A program made the position numbers and the translations under genes. From contig CAMDVZ010000003.1 of NCBI GenBank assembly GCA_945878895.1, positions 1 through 38,445 of the forward strand: DNA of 38,445 nt. The letters are read 5' to 3'. The notes under the pieces are model-generated. The model ran no database searches. It was given only the letters and a program-made list of their open reading frames with translations, and was not told where the DNA came from. Positions 8,771-17,631 of this stretch are shown piece after piece; the first letter of the stretch is position 1, and the number at the start of each line of letters is the position of its first letter. This stretch comes from Caenispirillum bisanense. Its GTDB lineage: Bacteria; Pseudomonadota; Alphaproteobacteria; Reyranellales; Reyranellaceae.

Positions 8771-10345
8771 ATGATCATCATCCGCATCGCGACCGCGGCG
8801 GTTCTGGCGCTGGCGCTGGCACAGCCCGCGCAAGCCAAGACGCTGCGCTGGGCCAGCCAGGGCGACGCGCTGACGCTCGATCCGCATTCGCAGAACGAGG
8901 GCCCGACCACGTCGATGGGCCAGCACATCTACGATTCGCTGATCCAGCGCGACCCGACGCTGAAGAAGGTTCCGAACCTCGCCGTCTCGTGGAAGGCAAT
9001 CGCGCCCGACACGTGGGAGTTCAAGCTGCGGGCCGGCGTGAAATTCTCCGACGGCACGCCCTTCACCGCCGACGACGTCGTGTTCAGCTTCCAGCGCGCG
9101 CTGGCGCCGAGCTCGGACTTCAAGACCTACATCGCCAGCATCAAGGAAGTGAAGGCGATCGATCCGCTGACCGTGCACATCGTCACCAACGGCCCCAACC
9201 CGATCCTGCCCGACCAGGTCACCTCGATCATGATCATGTCGAAGGCGTGGGCCGAGAAGCACAACGTGACGAAGCCGCAGAGCTACAAGGACAAGGAGGA
9301 GACCTTCGCCGTCCGCAACGCGATGGGCACCGGCCCCTTCGTGCTCAAACAGCGCGACCCCGACGTGAAGACGGTGCTGGCCAGGAACCCCGGCTACTGG
9401 GGCAAGGACCAGTTCAAGGATTATCCCGACGAGATCGTCTACACGCCGATCAAGGAGCCCGCGACGCGCGTGGCGGCCCTGCTGTCGGGCCAGCTCGATT
9501 TCGTGCTCGACGCGCCGCTCCAGGACGTCGGCCGCATCAAGGCCGCCGCCGGCCTCAAGACGCTGGAGACCGCGCAGGTCCGCTCGATCTTCTTCGGCCT
9601 CGACGTCGGCTCGCCCGAACTCAAGTACGGCAGCGTCAAGGGCAAGAACCCGTTCGCCGACCGGCGCGTGCGCGAGGCGATGAACCTCGCCATCGATGCC
9701 AACGCCATCCGCCAGAAGGTCATGCGTGGCTTCTCGGCGCCGGCCGGCCTGATCAATTCGCCCGGCGTGCACGGCTTCACGAAGGAACTCGACGCGCGGG
9801 CGCCGACCGATCTCGCGAAGGCGAAGAAACTGATGGCCGACGCCGGCTACGCCACCGGCTTCGAGGTCGCGCTCGATTGCCCCAACGACCGCTACAACAA
9901 CGACGAGGCGATCTGCCAGGCCGTGGTCGGCATGCTGGCGCAGGTCGGCATCAAGGTGAAACTGGAGTCGCGCTCCAAGACGCTGCACTTCCCCAAGCTG
10001 CAGAAGAAGGACAGCAGCTTCTATTTGCTGGGCTGGGGCGTGCCGACGCTCGACTCGCACTACGTGCTGTCGTTCCTGCTCCAGACCAGCGGTCCCAAGA
10101 CCGGCACGTGGAACTTCACGGGATACAGCGACGCGAAGCTCGACGCGTTGACCGAGGCGATGCTGAAGGAAGTCGATGCCGCCAAGCGCGACGCGATGAT
10201 CGCCGAGGCGTGGAAGATCGCCAAAGCCGACTCGCCCTATCTGCCGCTGCATCACCAGTTGATCGTCTGGTCGATGAGCGACAAGGTCGAGATTCCGATC
10301 TTCCCCAACGACTCGCCGAACTTCAAATACGCCAAGATGAAGTGA
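8771..10345 (+). CDS. ABC transporter substrate-binding protein, family 5 (peptide/oligopeptide)
   Basis: N-terminal signal peptide (MIIIRIATAAVLALALAQPAQA), then LRWASQGDALTLDPHSQNEG...DTWEFKLRAGVKFSDGTPFTADDVVFSFQRAL; family 5 SBP. Confidence 0.93.
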   Translation: MIIIRIATAAVLALALAQPAQAKTLRWASQGDALTLDPHSQNEGPTTSMGQHIYDSLIQRDPTLKKVPNLAVSWKAIAPDTWEFKLRAGVKFSDGTPFTADDVVFSFQRALAPSSDFKTYIASIKEVKAIDPLTVHIVTNGPNPILPDQVTSIMIMSKAWAEKHNVTKPQSYKDKEETFAVRNAMGTGPFVLKQRDPDVKTVLARNPGYWGKDQFKDYPDEIVYTPIKEPATRVAALLSGQLDFVLDAPLQDVGRIKAAAGLKTLETAQVRSIFFGLDVGSPELKYGSVKGKNPFADRRVREAMNLAIDANAIRQKVMRGFSAPAGLINSPGVHGFTKELDARAPTDLAKAKKLMADAGYATGFEVALDCPNDRYNNDEAICQAVVGMLAQVGIKVKLESRSKTLHFPKLQKKDSSFYLLGWGVPTLDSHYVLSFLLQTSGPKTGTWNFTGYSDAKLDALTEAMLKEVDAAKRDAMIAEAWKIAKADSPYLPLHHQLIVWSMSDKVEIPIFPNDSPNFKYAKMK

Positions 10346-10375
10346 GGCGGCCGGTCCGTCTCGCCAACTGATCCG

Positions 10376-10418
10376 CCGGGGCGTCGCCACGCGACGCCCC
10401 GGTCCGTTTCGGGACCGG
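10376..10418 (+). other. Two overlapping stem-loops in the SBP-permease intergenic region
   Basis: CCGGGGCGTCGC-CAC-GCGACGCCCCGG (10376-10402, 12-bp stem) overlapping CCGGTCC-gtttcg-GGACCGG (10399-10418, 7-bp stem) followed by AATTT. Confidence 0.7.
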
Positions 10419-10425
10419 AATTTCC

Positions 10426-11451
10426 ATGCTGAGTTTCGTCGTCTCGCGCCTGTTGCAATCGGCCGCCGTCATGCTGTCGGTGGCCTTCGTGTGTTTCGCG
10501 CTGTTCAATTTCGCGGGCGATCCGGTCGTCAACATGGTGGGCCAGGAGGCGACGCCCGCCGAACGCGCGGAGTTGCGCGAGCAGCTCGGGCTCGACGATT
10601 CGGTGCCGGTGCAGTTCGTCCGCTTCGTCGGCAACGCCGTGCGCGGCGAGTTCGGCCGCAGCTATCGGCTCGCGCGGCCCGTCTCGGCGCTGATCTTCGA
10701 GCGGATGCCGGCAACACTTGAACTGGTGCTGTGCGCGGCCCTGTTGGCGCTGTCGGTCGGCATACCGCTGGGCGTCCTGACGGCGTTGCGCCGGGGTGCC
10801 GCCTCGACCGGCGCCGTGATGACCCTCTCGCTGGTGGGCGTGGCGATGCCGACCTTCGTCGTCGGCATCCTGCTGATCTATTTCTTCTCGGTCGAATGCC
10901 GCAACTGGCTGCCGGCGATCGGACTTGGCGCCGATCTCTGTTTCCCCTCGTTCGGGCGCGGCGACACGCTTTCGGTCGGGGCGTGGAAATCGGGCCTGCT
11001 GACGGCCTCCGGCCTCAAGGCGCTGGTGCTGCCCGCGATCACCCTGTCGCTGTTCCAGATGACGCTGGTGCTGCGGCTGGTGCGTTCGCAAATGCTGGAA
11101 GTGCTGCGCACCGACTACGTCAAGTTCGCCCGCGCCCGTGGCCTGACCGACCGCGCCGTCCATTTCCGCCATGCGCTGCGCAACACCATGCTGCCTGTCA
11201 TCACCGTGATCGGCATCCAGATCGGCGGCCTGATCGCGTTTTCGATCATCACCGAGACGGTGTTCCAGTGGCCGGGCATGGGCCAGCTGTTCGTGCAGTC
11301 CGTGCAGTTCGCCGACGTGCCGGTGATGGCGGCTTATCTGGTGATGGTCTCGGCGATCTTCGTCGTCGTCAATTTCGCCGTCGACCTGCTCTACGCAGCA
11401 ATCGATCCCCGCCTGCGGGTCGACACCGCGCGAGCCGGCGGCGGGCATTGA
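10426..11451 (+). CDS. ABC transporter permease, DppB-like
   Basis: LSFVVSRLLQSAAVMLSVAFVCFALFNFAGDP...EVLRTDYVKFARARGLTDRAVHFRHALRNTMLPVITVIGIQIGGLI (EAA loop). Confidence 0.93.
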   Translation: MLSFVVSRLLQSAAVMLSVAFVCFALFNFAGDPVVNMVGQEATPAERAELREQLGLDDSVPVQFVRFVGNAVRGEFGRSYRLARPVSALIFERMPATLELVLCAALLALSVGIPLGVLTALRRGAASTGAVMTLSLVGVAMPTFVVGILLIYFFSVECRNWLPAIGLGADLCFPSFGRGDTLSVGAWKSGLLTASGLKALVLPAITLSLFQMTLVLRLVRSQMLEVLRTDYVKFARARGLTDRAVHFRHALRNTMLPVITVIGIQIGGLIAFSIITETVFQWPGMGQLFVQSVQFADVPVMAAYLVMVSAIFVVVNFAVDLLYAAIDPRLRVDTARAGGGH

Positions 11452-11452
11452 G

Positions 11453-12856
11453 GTGACCGCGGCCTGCCCGGCACTGCTCGTCAGACGGGCGGGAACCCTG
11501 TGCGCGGCGATGGCGGCGGCGGCCGTCCTGCTGCTGTGGGCGCGCCACGATTCCGGATCGCTGTGGCTGGACGAGCTGTTGTCGGCGATGCACGCGGGAT
11601 CGCCCGATCTGCCGGCGCTGACGCGCGCCATTCTCGGCGACGTCCATCCGCCGCTTCACCCGCTGCTGCTGTTCGGATTTGGCCGGCTGTTCGGACTCGA
11701 CGGCGAAACCGGCCGCCTGGGCAATGTCCTCGCGGTCGCGGTCCACCTCGCCATCGCGACGCTGCTGGTGGCCCGGCAGTGGCGCGCGCTCGCCTTCGCC
11801 GGCGCGTTCCTGATGCCGCAGCTCTGGTGGTACCTGTTCGAGCTCCGGCCCTACCTGTTCGCGATGCTCGGCACGTACTGGCTCGCGGCCTGGTGGGTGG
11901 CGGGCGAGGGATGGCTGGTCGCCGACCCGCGCCGGCGGGCCGCCGCGGCGGTGCTGATCTCGCTGCTGGCGTCGACGCACTATTTCGGAATCGCTTCCGG
12001 CTGGACCGTGCTGGCGCTGTTGTGCCTGCGCGACCGCACCCGGTTCCACGCGATCTGGTTCGCTCTGTTCGCGCTCGCCACCGCGGCATGGACGCTGTGG
12101 CATCTGCGCACGATCGGCGCGCTGCTCGGTGGCGCCTTCTCGACCTCGCCGTTCGGCTGGTCGCACGTCGCGTACTGGCTGCATCTCGCGTCGGGCGGGG
12201 TCCATCGCCCGGCTTTTTTGATCGCGGCGCTGGTCGCCGCCTGGGTCGTGGCCGGCCGCGTCCGTCCGGTGGCGGCGATCGCGGTGGAACTGGCGCCCGG
12301 TCTCGTATCCCTTGCCGGGCTCTGCCTGATCTCCCTGCACACGCCGATGGCGGGCGGCCGCAACCTGCTGGTGCTGACGCCGTTCTTCGTCGTCCCGGCG
12401 CTGGCGCGCCTGGCGCTCTCGCCCCGGGCGCTCGCCCTGGCGCCCGCTATCGCGCTGCTCGTGCTCGGCCTGCTGAACATCAAGGACTATGCCTACACCG
12501 AAGGTCGTGCCGCGCGCCGGCTGGAGGACCAGGACTGGCGTGCCGCCGCGGCACTCGCGGGTCAACTGGCGACGCGGCTCGAACTCGGGCGCGTCGTGGT
12601 GTGTCCCTACGTGCCGGCGATCTACGCGCACTATTTCCGCGCCGCGGCGAGACTGGTGCTCTGCGAGGGCGGCAACCGCCTGACGGAAGCCGGTCTGCGC
12701 GACGCGACGCTGCTGTGGACCAGCGACGACCGCGTCGTGTCGATCGACGCGGACGCGCGCGTCGTCCTCGCCCGCGACTGGCTGGCGCTGGACCTGGTCG
12801 GCCACCGCATCCATGTCCGCCGCTCGGCCCTTCCGCCGCCAACGGGCCGGATGTAG
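11453..12856 (+). CDS. Polytopic membrane protein, GT39/ArnT-like glycosyltransferase family
   Basis: GTG start just after the dppB-like stop. Early acidic motif DSGSLWLDELLSAMHAGSPDLPALTRAILGDVHPPLHPLLL (D/E-rich loop and HPP typical of GT-C enzymes), many TM segments. Confidence 0.72.
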   Translation: MTAACPALLVRRAGTLCAAMAAAAVLLLWARHDSGSLWLDELLSAMHAGSPDLPALTRAILGDVHPPLHPLLLFGFGRLFGLDGETGRLGNVLAVAVHLAIATLLVARQWRALAFAGAFLMPQLWWYLFELRPYLFAMLGTYWLAAWWVAGEGWLVADPRRRAAAAVLISLLASTHYFGIASGWTVLALLCLRDRTRFHAIWFALFALATAAWTLWHLRTIGALLGGAFSTSPFGWSHVAYWLHLASGGVHRPAFLIAALVAAWVVAGRVRPVAAIAVELAPGLVSLAGLCLISLHTPMAGGRNLLVLTPFFVVPALARLALSPRALALAPAIALLVLGLLNIKDYAYTEGRAARRLEDQDWRAAAALAGQLATRLELGRVVVCPYVPAIYAHYFRAAARLVLCEGGNRLTEAGLRDATLLWTSDDRVVSIDADARVVLARDWLALDLVGHRIHVRRSALPPPTGRM

Positions 12857-12904
12857 GCTTTCGCCGACGCGTGGCCGAGGGGCGACGCCTCGGGAGGATT
12901 CGAC

Positions 12905-13963
12905 ATGGCGGTATACGTCTATGCCGGCGCGGCGCCGGTGGTGGTCAAGGGCGGCGGCGGCGCGAGCGGTGGCCTGTTCCGCATGGACGTCAACGGCGGC
13001 GAATGGCGCGAGCTGAGCGCCGGCCTGCCCAACAACGTCGAGGCGCGCGCGATCTCGATCGCACCATCGGACCCGAACACCGTCTATGTCGGCACCCAGG
13101 CCGGCCCCTATCGTAGCGCCGATGCCGGAGACAGCTGGGAAGCCATGCCGCTGCCGGGCAACGAAAAGCTGGTGTGGTCGATCCTGATCCATCCGACCGA
13201 CCCGAAAACGCTCTATGTCGGCACCCAGGGCACAACCATGTACCGCAGCCGCGATGGCGGCGCCTCGTGGAAGGAAATCACGCCGCCCGAACCGGCCGGC
13301 ATGGTCAAGATGGGCTTCCCCTGCCGCGTCATCCGGCTTTCGCTCGATCCCACCAATCCCGATCATCTGTGGTCGGCGCTGGAAGTCGGCGGCCTGCTGC
13401 GCAGCCGCGACGGCGGCGACAGCTGGGAAAGCTGCAACGCGGGTCTGCTGAAGTTCACCGACGATCCGCGGCTGCGCAGCAAGATCGTCAGCGACACCGA
13501 GACCGAAGGCATGATGGACAGCCACGCGATGGCCGTCAGCGCCGTGGAACCCGACACCGTGTTCCTCGCCAACCGCATGGGCCTGTTCCGCAGCGGCGAC
13601 GGCGGCATGGCGTGGGACGAGATGGGCATCGCCAAATTCTCGCCGCTGACCTACGCGCGCGACGTGCGCGTGTCGGCGCACGACCCGAAGCGCATGTACG
13701 CGGCGCTCAGCGTGGCGGCGATCTGCGACGAGGGCTCGCTCTACCGCAGCGAGGATCTCGGCGCGACGTGGAAGCGCTTCGACCACGGCGTCAGCATCGA
13801 CAGCACCCTGATGACGGTGGCCGAGAGTGCCGCCACGCCCGACCGCGTCTGGTGCGCCGCCCGCCGCGGCCAGGTGTTCGGCACGCAGGACGGCGGCAAG
13901 ACCTGGAACCAGTACATGCTGCCGCCCAAGGGTGCCGGCGTCTACGCGCTGGCGGTCGGCTGA
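12905..13963 (+). CDS. Asp-box / BNR (VPS10-sortilin or YCF48-like) beta-propeller protein
   Basis: Six Asp-box repeats: YRSADAGDSW, YRSRDGGASW, LRSRDGGDSW, FRSGDGGMAW, YRSEDLGATW, FGTQDGGKTW; no obvious signal peptide. Confidence 0.85.
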   Translation: MAVYVYAGAAPVVVKGGGGASGGLFRMDVNGGEWRELSAGLPNNVEARAISIAPSDPNTVYVGTQAGPYRSADAGDSWEAMPLPGNEKLVWSILIHPTDPKTLYVGTQGTTMYRSRDGGASWKEITPPEPAGMVKMGFPCRVIRLSLDPTNPDHLWSALEVGGLLRSRDGGDSWESCNAGLLKFTDDPRLRSKIVSDTETEGMMDSHAMAVSAVEPDTVFLANRMGLFRSGDGGMAWDEMGIAKFSPLTYARDVRVSAHDPKRMYAALSVAAICDEGSLYRSEDLGATWKRFDHGVSIDSTLMTVAESAATPDRVWCAARRGQVFGTQDGGKTWNQYMLPPKGAGVYALAVG

Positions 13964-13983
13964 GGCAGGCGGTCCATCCACGA

Positions 13984-14007
13984 CGGCGGGCGCAGCCACG
14001 CCCGCCG
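13984..14007 (+). terminator. Possible terminator hairpin after the Asp-box gene
   Basis: CGGCGGGCG-CAGCCA-CGCCCGCCG, 9-bp perfect stem, 6-nt loop, about 20 nt after the stop; no following U-tract. Confidence 0.4.
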
Positions 14008-14069
14008 CCCGACGCTGCGTTGTGCGGTAACGCCTCGTGATCGGCGCCAGCGCGCGGTAGAAGCGCGCC

Positions 14070-15269
14070 ATGTCATCCCCTACCCCGCCCGGCGCCGCGC
14101 GTCCCGCGTCGATCATGCCGTGGGCGCTGATCCTCGCGGCCATCGTCGGTTCCTTCGCCGCCACCTCGTCGGGCACGACGCGGGCGCCCTTCATCATCGT
14201 CATGGCGCAGGACCTGTCGACCAGCGTCGTGATGGTCGCCAACATCGTCTCGATGACCGCCACCGCGTGGGGCATCACCTCGCTGATCACGGGCTGGCTG
14301 TCGGACCGGGTCGGCCGGCGGCCCTTCATCGTCGGCGGCCCCGCGGTGCTGGCGCTGTGCATGATCGGGGTGGCGCGGGCCGACGGCTTTCTCGAAGTGG
14401 CATTGTGGTCGACCGCGTCGGGCGCCTGCAGCGGCACCTTCATGGGCACGGTGTTCGCCGAGATCTCGATCCGCGCGCCCGCCAGCCATCGCGGCCGGGC
14501 GCTGTCCTGGGTGATGTCGGGCCAGTCGCTGACGCTGGTCGTCGGCGTGCCGCTGGCGGCGTTCCTCGGCGCCTACATTGGCTGGCGCGGCTGGCATCTC
14601 TGCGTAGCGGCGATGGCGGTGCTGGGCGCGCTCAGCCTGTGGTGGACGACGCGGACGCCGGCCGGCCAGAAGGTGCTGCCGCGCGGCGCCCCGCCCAAGG
14701 GCCGCAAGCTGACCGGCGCGGTGATCGCCCTGCTGACCATGAGCGTCGCCGAGCGCATCTGCTATGGCCTCGTGGTCGTCTACTACGCGACGTTCCTGCA
14801 ACAGGAATACCGCCAGCCGCTGGCCGCCGTCGCCATCCCGCTGCTGCTGATGGCGCTGGGCAACATCGTGGGCACGCTCGTCGGCGGCCCGATCGCCGAC
14901 CGCACGCGCGACCGGCTGGGCGTGTTCGGCGCCTCGCTGCTGGCGACCGGCGCGGTCGGCATCCTGCTGTTCGCCTGGATGCCGAGCGTCGCCGTCTCGG
15001 TCGGCGTCGGCTTCGCCTACGCCTTCATCAACGCGATCGGCCGGCCCGCCCTCATGGCCGCCCTGTCGGACGTACCCGAGGACGTGCGCGGCACCGTCAT
15101 GGGCCTCAACGGCGCAGCGGCAAGCGTCGGTTGGGTCGGTGCCGCGGCGCTCGGCGGCTGGATGCTGGGCACGGTCGGGTTCGCCGGTTTCGGACCGCTG
15201 TCGGCGGCGCTGGCCGCGATCGGAGCCGGACTTGCCTTCTGGCAGCGGGCGGTCGGCAAACGGGCATAG
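14070..15269 (+). CDS. MFS transporter
   Basis: Multiple TM segments with MFS motif A-like GWLSDRVGRRPFIVGG. Confidence 0.9.
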   Translation: MSSPTPPGAARPASIMPWALILAAIVGSFAATSSGTTRAPFIIVMAQDLSTSVVMVANIVSMTATAWGITSLITGWLSDRVGRRPFIVGGPAVLALCMIGVARADGFLEVALWSTASGACSGTFMGTVFAEISIRAPASHRGRALSWVMSGQSLTLVVGVPLAAFLGAYIGWRGWHLCVAAMAVLGALSLWWTTRTPAGQKVLPRGAPPKGRKLTGAVIALLTMSVAERICYGLVVVYYATFLQQEYRQPLAAVAIPLLLMALGNIVGTLVGGPIADRTRDRLGVFGASLLATGAVGILLFAWMPSVAVSVGVGFAYAFINAIGRPALMAALSDVPEDVRGTVMGLNGAAASVGWVGAAALGGWMLGTVGFAGFGPLSAALAAIGAGLAFWQRAVGKRA

Positions 15270-15354
15270 GCCGGACCGCCCCCGCTTTCCGCGTGACATC
15301 CGGCCCGGCTCGCCCAAGAATTCCGTCCACCAGTGAATCGCCGGGAGCGAAACC

Positions 15355-16371
15355 ATGGACGGACTCGTCAGGATCGCCAGCGCGGCCGAGCGCGCGGACA
15401 CCGCCAGGGCCCATGCCGCCGCCGCGCCGCACGTCAAGTTGCGCCGCATCGGCGGCAACATCGGCGCCGAGATCGAGGGCGTGCATCTCGGTCGGCTCAC
15501 CGACGCGGAGTTCGCGGTCGTCCACGACGCGCTGATCGAGCACCAGGTGATCGTGTTGCGCGGCCAGGACATCACCACCGACCACCAGATGGATTTCGGC
15601 CGCCGCTTCGGCGAGCTGTCGATCCATCCCTTCTCGCCCAATCTCGACGACAAGCGCGAGGTGATCATCCTCGACAACGGCGAGAACAATCCGCCGCACC
15701 TGACCGACCAGTGGCACGCCGACGAGACGTTCCGCGCCCGCCCGCCGCTCGGCACCATCCTGCGCTCGCACGTCAGTCCGGACATCGGCGGCGACACGCT
15801 GTTTTCCAGCATGATGGCCGCCTACACCGGCCTGTCGCCGCGCATGAAGGCACACATCCACGGCATGGAGGCGCTGCACGACTGGAAGCCGTGGCGCGGG
15901 CTGTTCACCAGTGCCGAGGAGCACCAGCGCAAGCTGCGTCAGCTGGAAGCCGCCTGGCCGATGGTCTGGCATCCCGTGGTGCGCGTGCATCCGGTGTCGG
16001 GCCGCCGCATCCTCAACGTCAGCGCCCAGTTCGTGCTGCGGCTCAAGGACGTGCCGGCCGACGAGAGCGAGCTGCTGTTGCAGTATCTCTACCGCCGCGC
16101 CGCGATCCCCGAATACCAGTGCCGGGTGCGCTGGGAACCGAACACGGTCGTGATGTGGGACAACCGGTCCGTCCAGCACTACGCCGCCCACGATTACTAC
16201 CCGCAGCGCCGCACGATGGAGCGCGTCACGGTGGCGGGCGATCCGGTGCTGGGCGTCGCGGGCAACTATCTGCCCGAGGATGGCGCCGGCAAGCTCCCCG
16301 ACGGCAAGGGCGCCACCATCGCCCCGCCCGGCAAACGGCCGATCCGCGAATTCGAACGCGACCTGAAGTGA
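15355..16371 (+). CDS. TauD/TfdA-family Fe(II)/2-oxoglutarate-dependent dioxygenase
   Basis: LIEHQVIVLRGQDITTDHQMDFGRRFGEL...TDQWHADETFRARPPLGTIL (HxD), WDNRSVQHYAAHDYYPQRRTMERVTVAGD (distal His/Arg). Confidence 0.92.
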   Translation: MDGLVRIASAAERADTARAHAAAAPHVKLRRIGGNIGAEIEGVHLGRLTDAEFAVVHDALIEHQVIVLRGQDITTDHQMDFGRRFGELSIHPFSPNLDDKREVIILDNGENNPPHLTDQWHADETFRARPPLGTILRSHVSPDIGGDTLFSSMMAAYTGLSPRMKAHIHGMEALHDWKPWRGLFTSAEEHQRKLRQLEAAWPMVWHPVVRVHPVSGRRILNVSAQFVLRLKDVPADESELLLQYLYRRAAIPEYQCRVRWEPNTVVMWDNRSVQHYAAHDYYPQRRTMERVTVAGDPVLGVAGNYLPEDGAGKLPDGKGATIAPPGKRPIREFERDLK

Positions 16372-16375
16372 GACT

Positions 16376-16583
16376 CATACCTTCCCTCGCCAGCGGCGGG
16401 GGAAGGTGCCCGAAGGGCGGATGGGGGTGGGTCGTGCCACGCGCAAGTTGCCAGGAAATCACACGCAAGCTCGACACGACCGCGCGCCGCGCAAACACTC
16501 CGTCTTCATCCGCCGTGACCTCGACGAACACACCCCCATCCGCCCTTCGGGCACCTTCCCCCGCTGAAGCGAGGGAAGGTATG
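16376..16583. repeat. REP-like inverted-repeat pair (element B)
   Basis: Left arm 16376-16430 and right arm 16531-16583 are reverse complements over a 34-nt perfect core (CACCCCCATCCGCCCTTCGGGCACCTTCCCCCGC) plus a GCGAGGGAAGGTATG end; about 100 nt of unrelated spacer. Confidence 0.85.
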
Positions 16584-16632
16584 AAAATGGGTTGAGAAAC
16601 CTGGTCTTCACGATCCGAAAGGGAAACCCGCC

Positions 16633-17616
16633 ATGACCCCATCGATCATCGGACGCCGCGCCGCCGTCGCCGGCCTCGCCGTCGGCGGGTTGACGGCTGG
16701 ATCCGCCGCGCGCGGGCAAGGCGCGTGGCCGGACAAGCCGATCCGCATGATCGTGCCGTTTCCGCCCGGTGCGCTGGTCGACGCCATCGGCCGGCTGGTG
16801 GCCGACCATCTGCGCGCCGCGTTCGGCCAGCCCGTCGTGGTCGACAACAAGCCCGGTGCCGGCACCCTGCTGGGCGCCAGTCTGGTCGCCGCCGCGCCCG
16901 CCGACGGCCACACGCTGATGGTCGCGACCACCACCACGCTCGGCATCGCGCCCGCGCTCTACGCCAATCCCCCGGTCCGCACCGACCAGCTCACGGGCGT
17001 CGCCATGATTGGCGCCGTCACGCTGTTCCTGGTCGCGCGGCCGGGTTTCCCCGCGAAGACGGTCAAGGAGCTGGTCGAGCTGGTGCGCTCGAAGCCCGAC
17101 GGTTTCACCTACGCCTCGCCGACCGCCGGCACCGTGCACCATCTCGTCATGGAACTGCTGAAGGCCGACCAGGGCCTGAAATGCACCCACGTGCCCTACA
17201 AGGGCAGCACGCAGGCGCTGACCGACCTGACGGAGGGGCGGGTCGATTTCATGTTCCTCGACGCCACGGTGGCGCTGCCCCAGATCAAGGCCGGCAAGAT
17301 CGGCGCGCTGGCCGTAACGGGCGCGAAGCGCTCGCCGCTGATGCCCGAGGTGCCGGCGATGACGGAGTCCTTCCCGCGCATCGACCTCTACGCCTGGCAG
17401 GCGATCGCGGCCGCCGCCGGCACGCCCGCCGCCATCGTCGCGAAGATCCACGCCAGCCTCGACGCGGCGCTGGCGACGCCGTCGTTCCGCGACCGCCTCA
17501 CCACGATGGGCGTCGAAGCCACACCGATGACGGTGGCCGCCTTCAACGCGCTGATCCGCGACGACGCGGGGCGCTGGGCAAGGCTGGTGAAGGAGTCCGG
17601 CGCCAAAGCGGAATGA
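16633..17616 (+). CDS. Bug/TctC-family tripartite tricarboxylate transporter substrate-binding protein
   Basis: N-terminal export signal, WPDKPIRMIVPFPPGALVDAIGRLVADHL...VVVDNKPGAGTLLGASLVA...FTYASPTAGTVHHLVMELLK. Confidence 0.93.
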   Translation: MTPSIIGRRAAVAGLAVGGLTAGSAARGQGAWPDKPIRMIVPFPPGALVDAIGRLVADHLRAAFGQPVVVDNKPGAGTLLGASLVAAAPADGHTLMVATTTTLGIAPALYANPPVRTDQLTGVAMIGAVTLFLVARPGFPAKTVKELVELVRSKPDGFTYASPTAGTVHHLVMELLKADQGLKCTHVPYKGSTQALTDLTEGRVDFMFLDATVALPQIKAGKIGALAVTGAKRSPLMPEVPAMTESFPRIDLYAWQAIAAAAGTPAAIVAKIHASLDAALATPSFRDRLTTMGVEATPMTVAAFNALIRDDAGRWARLVKESGAKAE

Positions 17617-17631
17617 GGCTTCGACCGCCCC

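Noticed and set aside
11369-14449. 1026-aa minus-strand ORF over the GT39-like, Asp-box and MFS genes
   Set aside because: Antisense frame to well-supported plus-strand genes with typical high-GC artefact composition (RRHRQ/GAD-rich).
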